Assembly: GCA_026413225.1 (NCBI GenBank)
Contig: JAPMTP010000092.1
Coordinates: forward strand, 62,001 to 126,000
Length of the DNA stretch: 64,000 nt
Reading direction: 5' to 3'
Source of the DNA: Otis tarda
Lineage: Eukaryota > Chordata > Aves > Otidiformes > Otididae
The notes beneath the pieces are model-generated. The model was not told where the DNA came from. It did no database searches and saw nothing but the letters and a program-made list of their open reading frames with translations. Below, one piece after another: positions 51,143 through 61,665 of this stretch. Position numbers and translations under genes: made by a program. Every line of letters begins with the position of its first letter. The first letter of the stretch is position 1.

Positions 51143-51960
51143 GTGTCAGCCACTCAAGCTCTTGCTGCTCCTCAGCGGCCATTGGCAGCGCACCTACCGC
51201 AGCACAGACATTGGGGCTCCGGGCTTTCCCTGACGAACAGGGCTTCGACGTATACCACCAGCTGCAACATGGAGCTCACTGAAAAAATCCCTGAAAAATC
51301 ACGAATGTCGAACAATTGCTCCCACACCAAAAGTGCCAGCCACTCAAGCTCTTGCTGCCCCTCAGCGGCCATTGGCAGTCCACCTACAGCACCACAGACA
51401 TTGGGGCACCAGGCTATTTCTGATGAATAGGGCTTCGATGTTCACCAACAGCTGCACGTGGGCGCTCACTGAAAAAAAACCCCAAGAAATCACGAACGTT
51501 GGACTATTGCTGCAACACCAAAAGTGCCAGACACTCAAGCTCTTGCTGCTCCTCAGCGGCCATTGGCAGCGCACCTACAGCTCCACAGACATTGGGGATC
51601 CGGGCTTTCCCTGACACACAGGGCTTCGACATATACCACCAGCTGCAGCATGGCGCCCCCTGAAAAATAAGCCCGAAAAATCACGAACGTCGGACCATTG
51701 CTCCCACACCAAAAGTGTCAGCCACTCAAGCTCTTGCTGCTCCTCAGCGGCCATTGGCAGCGCACCTACAGCAGCACAGACATTGGGGCTCCGGGCTTTC
51801 CCTGATGAACAGGGCTTCCACGATTACCACCAGCTGCGCCAGGGCGATCACTGAAAAAAAAATTGGAAAAATCATGAACGTCGGACCATTGCTCCCACAC
51901 CAAAAGTGCCAGCCACTCAAGCTCTTGCTGCCCCTCAGCGGCCATTGGCAGCGCACCTAC
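51143..51960. repeat. Divergent multi-unit cassette, copy 1
   Basis: This run holds the least typical units of the right-hand zone: GGGGCACCAGGCTATTTC (near 51404), TGTTCACCAACAGC, GGACTATTGCTGCAACACC (near 51500), GGGGATCCGGGC, GACACACAGGGC, and the ATAAGCCCG linker. It recurs at 60483-61300 (step 9340, 49 units) and 63153-63970 (a further 2670 bases). The unit is still clear throughout. Confidence 0.87.
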
Positions 51961-52479
51961 CGCAGCACAGACATTGGGGCTCCGGGCTTTCCCTGACGAA
52001 CAGGGCTTCGACGTTTACCACCAGCTGCACATGGGCGCTCACTGAAAAAAAACCCAGAAAAATCACGAACGTCGGACCATTGCTCCCACACCAAAAGGGC
52101 CAGCCACTCAAGCTCTTGCTGCCCCTCAGCGGCCATTGGCAGTGCACCTACAGCACCACAGACATTGGGGCTCCAGGCTTTCCCTGACGAACAGAGCTTC
52201 GATGTTTACCACCGTCTACACGTGGGCGCCCACTGAAAACAACCCCTAATAATCACGAAAGTCGGACGATTGCTCCCACACCAAAAGTGCCAGCCACTCA
52301 AGCTCTTGCTGCTCCTCAGCGGCCATTGGCAGCGCACCTACAGCACCACAGACATTGGGGCTCCGGGCTTTCCCTGACGAACAGGGCTTCGACGTTTACA
52401 ACCAGCTACACGTGGGCGCCCACTGAAAAAAAAATTGGAAAAATCACGAACGTCGGACCATTGCTCCCACACCAAAAGG

Positions 52480-53660
52480 GCCAGCCACTCAAGCTCTTGC
52501 TGCTCCTCAGCGGCCATTGGCAGTGCACCTACAGCAGCACAGACATTGGGGCTCCGGGCTTTCCCTGACGAACAGGGCTTCGACGTTTACCACCAGCTGC
52601 ACCATGGAGCTCACTGAAGAAAACCCCGAAAAATCACAAACGTCCGACCATTTCTCACACACCAAAAGTGCCAGCCACTCAAGCTCTTGCTGCTCGTCAG
52701 CGGCCATTGGCAGCGCACCTACAGCCGCACAGACATTGGGGCTCCGGGCTTTCACTGACGAACAGGGCTTCGACGTTTACCACCAGCTGCACCATGGAGC
52801 TCACTGAAGAAAACCCCGAAAAATCACGAACGTTGGACGATTGCTCCCACAACAAAAGTGCCAGCCACTCAAGCTCTTGCTGCTCCTCAGCGGCCATTGG
52901 CAGCACACCTACAGCAGCACAGACATTGGGGCTCCGGGCTTTCACTGACGAACAGGGCTTCGACGTTTACCACCAGCTGCACCATGGAGCTCACTGAAGA
53001 AAACCCCGAAAAATCACAAACGTCCGACCATTTCTCACAAACCAAAAGTGCCAGCCACTCAAGCTCTTGCTGCTTGTCAGCGGCCATTGGCAGCACACCT
53101 ACCGCAGCACAGACATTGGGGCTCCGGCTTTTCCCTGACGAACAGCGCTTCGACGTATACCACCAGCTGCAACATGGAGCTCACTGAAAAAATCCCCGAA
53201 AAATCACGAATGTCGGACGATTGCTCCCACACCGAACGTGCCAGCCACTCAAGCTCTTGCTGCTCCTCAGCGGCCATTGGCAGCGCACCTACAGCAGCAC
53301 AGACAGTGGGGCTCCGGGCTTTCCCTGACGTACAGGGCTTCGACGTTTACCACCAGCTGCACGTGGGCGCCCCCTGGAAAAAAACCCCGAAAAATCACGA
53401 ACGTTGGACGAGTGCTCCCACACCAAAAGTGCCAGCCACTCAAGCTCTTGCTGCTCCTCAGCGGCCATTGGCAGCGCACCTACCGCAGCACAGACATTGG
53501 GGCTCCGGGCTTTCCCTGAGGAGCAGGGCTTCGACGTTTACCACCAGCTGCCCATGGGCGCCCCCTGAAAAAAAAACTCGAAAAATCACGAACGTTGGAC
53601 CATTGCTCCCACACCAAAAGTGCCAGCCACTCAAGCTCTTGCTGCTCCTCAGCGGCCATT
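52480..53660. repeat. Locally homogenised block, copy 3 with flank
   Basis: This matches about 45050-46230 at a step of 7430 bases, including GACGTACAGGGC (near 53330 and 45898) and the TGAGGAGCAGGGC unit that follows. It keeps two units that the middle copy at 47888-48973 lacks. Confidence 0.82.
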
Positions 53661-53999
53661 GGCAGCACTCCTACAGCAGCACAGACATTGGGGCTCCGGG
53701 CTTTCCCTGACGAACAGGGCTTCGACGTTTACCACCAGCTGCACCATGGAGCTCACTGAAGAAAACCCCGAAAAATCACAAACGTCGGACCATTTCTCAC
53801 ACACCAAAAGTGTCAGCCACACAAGCTCTTGCTGCTCCTCAGCGGCCATTGGCAGCGCACCTACAGCAGCACAGACATTGGGGCTCCGGGCTTTCCCTGA
53901 CGAACAGGGCTTCGACGTTTATCACCACCTACACGTGGGCGTCCCCTGAAAAAAAAACTGGAAAAATCACGAATGTCGGACGATTGCTCCCACACCAAA

Positions 54000-56095
54000 A
54001 GTGCCAGCCACTCAAGCTCTTGCTGCTCCTCAGCGGCCATTGGCAGCGCACCTACCGCAGCACAGACATTGGGGCTCCGGGCTTTCCCTGACGAACAGGG
54101 CTTCGACGTATACCACCAGCTGCAACATGGAGCTCACTGAAAAAATCCCCGAAAAATCACGAATGTCGGACGATTGCTCCCACACCAAAAGTGCCAGCCA
54201 CTCAAGCTCTTGCTGCTCGTCAGCGGCCATTGGCAGCGCACCTACAGCACCACAGACAGTGGGCCTCCGGGCTTTCCCTGACGAACAGGGCTTCCACGTT
54301 TACCACCAGCTGCACGTGAGCGCCCACTGGAAAAAAACCCCGAAAAATCACGAACGTTGGACGAGTGCTCCCACACCAAAAGGGCCAGCCACTCAAGCTC
54401 TTGCTGCTCCTCAGCGGCCATTGGCAGCGCACCTACAGCAGCACAGACATTGGGGCTCCGGGCTTTCCCTGACGAACAGGGCTTCGACGTTTACCACCAG
54501 CTACACGTGGGCGCCCCCTGAAAAAAAAATTGGAAAAATCACGAACGTCGGACCATTGCTCCCACACCAAAAGTGCCAGCCACTCAAGCTCTTGCTGCTC
54601 CTCAGCGGCCATTGGCAGTGCACCTACAGCAGCACAGACATTGGGGCTCCGGGCTTTCCCTGACGAACAGGGCTTCGACGTTTACCACCAGCTGCACATG
54701 GGCGCTCCCTGAAAAAAAACCCAGAAAAATCACGAACGTCGGACCATTGCTCCCACACCAAAAGGGCCAGCCACTCAAGCTCTTGCTGCCCCTCAGCGGC
54801 CATTGGCAGTGCACCTACAGCAGCACAGACATTGGGGCTCCGGGCTTTCCCTGACGAACAGGGCTTCGATGTTTACCACCGTCTACACGTGGGCGCCCAC
54901 TGAAAACAACCGCTAATAATCACGAAAGTCGGACGATTGCTCCCACACCAAAAGTGCCAGCCACTCAAGCTCTTGCTGCTCCTCAGCGGCCATTGGCAGC
55001 GCACCTACAGCACCACAGACATTGGGGCTCCGGGCTTTCCCTGACGAACAGGGCTTCGACGTTTACCACCAGCTACACGTGGGCGCCCACTGAAAAAAAA
55101 ATTGGAAAAATCACGAACGTCGGACCATTGCTCCCACACCAAAAGGGCCAGCCACTCAAGCTCTTGCTGCTCCTCAGCGGCCATTGGCAGTGCACCTATA
55201 GCAGCACAGACATTGGGGCTCCGGGCTTTCCCTGAAGAACAGGGCTTCGACGTTTACCACCAGCTGCACGTGGGCGCCCCCTGAAAAAAAAACTCAAAAA
55301 ATCACGAATGTTGGACCATTGCTCCCACACCAAAAGTGCCAGCCACTCAAGCTCTTGCTGCTCCTCAGCGGCCATTGGCAGCGGACCTACCGCAGCACAG
55401 ACATTGGGGCTCCGGGCTTTCCCTGACGAACAGGGCTTCGACGTATACCACCAGCTGCAACATGGAGCTCACTGAAAAAAACCGCGAAAAATCACGAACG
55501 TCGGACGATTGCTCCCACACCAAAAGTGCCAGCCACTCAAGCTCTTGCTGCTCCTCAGCGGCCATTGGCAGCACACCTACAGCAGCACAGACATTGGGGC
55601 TCCGGGCTTTCCCTGACGAACAGGGCTTCGACGTTTACCACCAGCTGCAGCATGGAGCTCACTGAAGAAAACCCCGAAAAATCACAAACGTCGGACCATT
55701 TCTCCCACACCAAAAGTGCCAGCCACTCAAGCTCTTGCTGCTCCTCAGCGGCCATTGGCAGCGCACCTACCGCAGCACAGACATTGGGGCTCCGGGCTTT
55801 CCCTGACGAACAGGGCTTCGACGTATACCACCAGCTGCAACATGGAGCTCACTGAAAAAATCCCCGAAAAATCACGAATGTCGGACAATTGCTCCCACAC
55901 CAAAAGTGCCAGCCACTCAAGCTCTTGCTGCTCCTCAGCGGCCATTGGCAGCGCACCTACAGCACCACAGACATTGGGGCTCCAGGCTTTCCCTGACGAA
56001 CAGGGCTTCGACGTTCACCACCAGCTGCACGTGGGCGCTCACTGAAAAAAAACCCCAAGAAATCATGAACGTCGGACCATTGCTCCCACACCAAA
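54000..56095. repeat. 11-unit tandem duplication (~2.10 kb), copy 1
   Basis: This block is followed directly by a second copy at 56096-58190, step 2095-2096. Shared markers include GTGGGCCTCCGGG, CAACCGCTAATAATC (near 54907 and 57003), CTGAAGAACAGGG and AACTCAAAAAATCACG. By eye the copies are about 98-99% alike, with A-run and CpG differences. Confidence 0.9.
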
Positions 56096-58190
56096 AGTGC
56101 CAGCCACTCAAGCTCTTGCTGCCCCTCAGCGGCCATTGGCAGCGCACCTACCGCAGCACAGACATTGGGGCTCCGGGCTTTCCCTGACGAACAGGGCTTC
56201 GACGTATACCACCAGCTGCAACATGGAGCTCACTGAAAAAAACCCCGAAAAATCACGAATGTCGGACGATTGCTCCCACACCAAAAGTGCCAGCCACTCA
56301 AGCTCTTGCTGCTCCTCAGCGGCCATTGGCAGCGCACCTACAGCAGCACAGACAGTGGGCCTCCGGGCTTTCCCTGACGAACAGGGCTTCCACGTTTACC
56401 ACCAGCTGCACGTGAGCGCCCACTGGAAAAAAACCCCGAAAAATCACGAACGTTGGACGAGTGCTCCCACACCAAAAGGGCCAGCCACTGAAGCTCTTGC
56501 TGCTCCTCAGCGGCCATTGGCAGCGCACCTACAGCAGCACAGACATTGGGGCTCCGGGCTTTCCCTGACGAACAGGGCTTCGACGTTTACCACCAGCTAC
56601 ACGTGGGCGCCCCCTGAAAAAAAAATTGGAAAAATCACGAACGTCGGACCATTGCTCCCACACCAAAAGTGCCAGCCACTCAAGCTCTTGCTGCTCCTCA
56701 GCGGCCATTGGCAGTGCACCTACAGCAGCACAGACATTGGGGCTCCGGGCTTTCCCTGACGAACAGGGCTTCGACGTTTACCACCAGCTGCACATGGGCG
56801 CTCCCTGAAAAAAAACCCAGAAAAATCACGAACGTCGGACCATTGCTCCCACACCAAAAGGGCCAGCCACTCAAGCTCTTGCTGCCCCTCAGCGGCCATT
56901 GGCAGTGCACCTACAGCAGCACAGACATTGGGGCTCCGGGCTTTCCCTGACGAACAGGGCTTCGATGTTTACCACCGTCTACACGTGGGCGCCCACTGAA
57001 AACAACCGCTAATAATCACGAAAGTCGGACGATTGCTCCCACACCAAAAGTGCCAGCCACTCAAGCTCTTGCTGCTCCTCAGCGGCCATTGGCAGCGCAC
57101 CTACAGCACCACAGACATTGGGGCTCCGGGCTTTCCCTGACGAACAGGGCTTCGACGTTTACCACCAGCTACACGTGGGCGCCCACTGAAAAAAAAATTG
57201 GAAAAATCACGAACGTCGGACCATTGCTCCCACACCAAAAGGGCCAGCCACTCAAGCTCTTGCTGCTCCTCAGCGGCCATTGGCAGTGCACCTATAGCAG
57301 CACAGACATTGGGGCTCCGGGCTTTCCCTGAAGAACAGGGCTTCGACGTTTACCACCAGCTGCACGTGGGCGCCCCTGAAAAAAAAACTCAAAAAATCAC
57401 GAATGTTGGACCATTGCTCCCACACCAAAAGTGCCAGCCACTCAAGCTCTTGCTGCTCCTCAGCGGCCATTGGCAGCGGACCTACCGCAGCACAGACATT
57501 GGGGCTCCGGGCTTTCCCTGACGAACAGGGCTTCGACGTTTACCACCAGCTGCAACATGGAGCTCACTGAAAAAAACCCCGAAAAATCACGAACGTCGGA
57601 CGATTGCTCCCACACCAAAAGTGCCAGCCACTCAAGCTCTTGCTGCTCCTCAGCGGCCATTGGCAGCACACCTACAGCAGCACAGACATTGGGGCTCCGG
57701 GCTTTCCCTGACGAACAGGGCTTCGACGTTTACCACCAGCTGCAGCATGGAGCTCACTGAAGAAAACCCCGAAAAATCACAAACGTCGGACCATTTCTCA
57801 CACACCAAAAGTGCCAGCCACTCAAGCTCTTGCTGCTCCTCAGCGGCCATTGGCAGCGCACCTACCGCAGCACAGACATTGGGGCTCCGGGCTTTCCCTG
57901 ACGAACAGGGCTTCGACGTATACCACCAGCTGCAACATGGAGCTCACTGAAAAAATCCCTGAAAAATCACGAACGTCGAACAATTGCTCCCACACCAAAA
58001 GTGCCAGCCACTCAAGCTCTTGCTGCTCCTCAGCGGCCATTGGCAGCGCACCTACAGCACCACAGACATTGGGGCACCAGGCTTTCCCTGACGAACAGGG
58101 CTTCGACGTTTAACACCAGCTGCACGTGGGCGCCCCCTGAAAAAAAACCCCAAGAAATCACGAACGTTGGACGATTGCTCCCACACCAAA
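56096..58190. repeat. 11-unit tandem duplication (~2.10 kb), copy 2
   Basis: This is the second copy of 54000-56095. Differences include GGGGCACCAGGC near 58073 where copy 1 has GGGGCTCCAGGC near 55977, and TTTAACACCAGC near 58109. The first of these brings this copy closer to the divergent cassettes near 51410, 60750 and 63420. Confidence 0.88.
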
Positions 58191-58900
58191 AGTGCCAGCC
58201 ACTCAAGCTCTTGCTGCTCCTCAGCGGCCATTGGCAGCGCACCTACCGCAGCACAGACATTGGGGCTCCGGGCTTTCCCTGATGAACAGGGCTTCGACGA
58301 TTACCACCAGCTGCAACATGGCGCTCACTGAAAAAAACCCCGAAAAATCACGAACGTCGGACCATTGCTCCCACACCAAAAGTGCCAGCCACTCAAGCTC
58401 TTGCTGCTCCTCAGCGGCCATTGGCAGCGCACCTACCGCAGCACAGACATTGGGGCTCCGGGCTTTCCCTGACGAACAGGGCTTCGACGTTTACCACCAG
58501 CTGCACATGGGCGCTCCCTGAAAAAAAAATTGGAAAAATCACGAACGTCGGACCATTGCTCCCACACCAAAAGTGCCAGCCACTCAAGCTCTTGCTGCTC
58601 CTCAGCGGCCATTGGCAGTGCACCTACAGCAGCACAGACATTGGGGCTCCGGGCTTTCCCTGACGAACAGGGCTTCGACGTTTACCACCAGCTGCACATG
58701 GGCGCTCACTGAAAAAAACCCAGAAAAATCACGAACGTCGGACCATTGCTCCCACACCAAAAGGGCCAGCCACTCAAGCTCTTGCTGCTCCTCAGCGGCC
58801 ATTGGCAGCGCACCTACAGCAGCACAGACATTGGGGCTCCAGGCTTTCCCTGACGAACAGGGCTTCGATGTTTACCACCAGCTACACGTGGGCGCCCACT

Positions 58901-58920
58901 GAAAACAAAAAAAAATTGGA
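58901..58920. other. Hybrid linker
   Basis: This linker begins as the CACTGAAAACAA type and ends as the A-run plus TTGGAAAAATC type. No other linker in the window combines them. It looks like a crossover or template switch within the A-rich segment, joining two unit types. Confidence 0.8.
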
Positions 58921-59189
58921 AAAATCACGAACGTCGGACCATTGCTCCCACACCAAAAGTGCCAGCCACTCAAGCTCTTGCTGCTCCTCAGCGGCCATTG
59001 GCAGCGCACCTACAGCAGCACAGACATTGGGGCTCCGGGCTTTCCCTGACGAACAGGGCTTCGACGTTTACCACCAGCTGCAACGTGGGCGCCCACTGAA
59101 AAAAAAATTGGAAAAATCACGAACGTCGGACCATTGCTCCCACACCAAAAGGGCCAGCCACTCAAGCTCTTGCTGCTCCTCAGCGGCCA

Positions 59190-61660
59190 TTGGCAGTGCA
59201 CCTACAGCAGCACAGACATTGGGGCTCCGGGCTTTCCCTGACGAACAGGGCTTCGACGTTTACCACCAGCTGCACCATGGAGCTCACTGAAGAAAACCCC
59301 GAAAAATCACAAACGTCCGACCATTTCTCACACACCAAAAGTGCCAGCCACTCAAGCTCTTGCTGCTCCTCAGCGGCCATTGGCAGCGCACCTACAGCAC
59401 CACAGACATTGGGGCTCCGGGCTTTCCCTGACGAACAGGGCTTCGACGTTTAACACCAGCTGCACGTGGGAGCCCCCTGAAAAAAAAACTCGAAAAATCA
59501 CGAATGTCGGACGATTGCTCCCACACCAAAAGTGCCAGCCACTCAAGCTCTTGCTGCTCCTCAGCGGCCATTTGCAGCACACCTACCGCAGCACAGACAT
59601 TGGGGCTCCGGGCTTTCCCTGACGAACAGCGCTTCGACGTATACCACCAGCTGCAACATGGAGCTCACTGAAAAAATCCCCGAAAAATCACGAATGTCGG
59701 ACGATTGCTCCCACACCGAAAGTGCCAGCCACTCAAGCTCTTGCTGCTCCTCAGCGGCCATTGGCAGCGCACCTACAGCACCACAGACATTGGGGCTCCG
59801 GGCTTTCCCTGACGAACAGGGCTTCGACGTTTACCACCAGCTGCACATGGGCGCTCCCTGAAAAAAAACCCAGAAAAATCACGAACGTCGGACCATTGCT
59901 CCCACACCAAAAGGGCCAGCCACTCAAGCTCTTGCTGCCCCTCAGCGGTCATTGGCAGTGCACCTACAGCAGCACAGACATTGGGGCTCCGGGTTTTCCC
60001 TGACGAACAGGGCTTCGATGTTTACCACCAGCTACACGTGGGCGCCCACTGAAAACAACCCCTAATAATCACGAAAGTCGGACGATTGCTCCCACACCAA
60101 AAGTGCCAGCCACTCAAGCTCTTGCTGCTCCTCAGCGGCCATTGGCAGCGGACCTACCGCAGCGCAGATATTGGGGCTCCGGGCTTTCCCTGACGAACAG
60201 GGCTTCGACGTATACCACCAGCTGCAACATGGAGCTCACTGAAGAAAACCGCGAAAAATCACGAACGTCGGACGATTGCTCCCACACCAAAAGTGCCAGC
60301 CACTCAAGCTCTTGCTGCTCCTCAGCGGCCATTGGCAGCACACCTACAGCAGCACAGACATTGGGGCTCCGGGCTTTCCCTGACGAACAGGGCTTCGACG
60401 TTTAACACCAGCTGCACCATGGAGCTCACTGAAGAAAACCCCGAAAAATCACAAACGTCGGACCATTTCTCACACACCAAAAGTGTCAGCCACTCAAGCT
60501 CTTGCTGCTCCTCAGCGGCCATTGGCAGCGCACCTACCGCAGCACAGACATTGGGGCTCCGGGCTTTCCCTGACGAACAGGGCTTCGACGTATACCACCA
60601 GCTGCAACATGGAGCTCACTGAAAAAATCCCTGAAAAATCATGAATGTCGAACAATTGCTCCCACACCAAAAGTGCCAGCCACTCAAGCTCTTGCTGCCC
60701 CTCAGCGGCCATTGGCAGTCCACCTACAGCACCACAGACATTGGGGCACCAGGCTATTTCTGATGATTAGGGCTTCGATGTTCACCAACAGCTGCACGTG
60801 GGCGCTTACTGAAAAAAAACCCCAAGAAATCACGAACGTTGGACTATTGCTGCAACACCAAAAGTGCCAGACACTCAAGCTCTTGCTGCTCCTCAGCGTC
60901 CATTGGCAGCGCACCTACAGCACCACAGACATTGGGGATCCGGGCTTTCCCTGACACACAGGGCTTCGACATATACCACCAGCTGCAGCATGGCGCCCCC
61001 TGAAAAATAAGCCCGAAAAATCACGAACGTCGGACCATTGCTCCCACACCAAAAGTGTCAGCCACTCAAGCTCTTGCTGCTCCTCAGCGGCCATTGGCAG
61101 CGCACCTACAGCACCACTGACATTGGGGCTCCGGGCTTTCCCTGATGAACAGGGCTTCCACGATTACCACCAGCTGCGCCAGGGCGATCACTGAAAAAAA
61201 CCCCAAAAAATCATGAACGTCGGACCATTGCTCCCACACCAAAAGTGCCAGCCACTCAAGCTCTTGCTGCCCCTCAGCGGCCATTGGCAGCGCACCTACC
61301 GCAGCACAGACATTGGGGCTCCGGGCTTTCCCTGACGAACAGGGCTTCGACGTTTACCACCAGCTGCACGTGGGAGACACCTGAAAAAAAAACTCGGAAA
61401 ATCACAAACGTCGGACCATTGCTCCCACACCAAAAGTGCCAGCCACTCAAGCTCTTGCTGCTCCTCAGCGGCCATTGGCAGCGTACCTACAGCAGCACAG
61501 ACATTGGGGCTCCGGGCTTTCCCTGACGAACAGGGCTTCGACGTTTACCACCAGCTGCACCTGGGCGCCCCCTGAAAAAAAAATTGGAAAAATCACGAAC
61601 GTCGGACCATTGCTCCCACACCAAAAGTGCCAGCCACTCAAGCTCTTGCTGCTCCTCAGC
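59190..61660. repeat. 13-unit tandem duplication (~2.48 kb), copy 1
   Basis: This matches 61666-64000 at a step of 2476 bases as far as about 60050, then 2670. Markers include TTTAACACCAGC, GGGAGCCCCCTG and GAACAGCGCTTCGACG. The change of step is one whole unit inserted in the second copy at 62582-62772. Confidence 0.87.
60483..61300. repeat. Divergent multi-unit cassette, copy 2
   Basis: This is the same cassette as at 51143-51960, with TGATGATTAGGGC in place of TGATGAATAGGGC, CAGCGTCCATTGG in place of CAGCGGCCATTGG, and a CCCCAAAAAATC linker near 61200 where copy 1 has the TTGG type. It shares these changes with copy 3, so copies 2 and 3 are sisters. Confidence 0.87.
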
Positions 61661-61665
61661 GGCCA

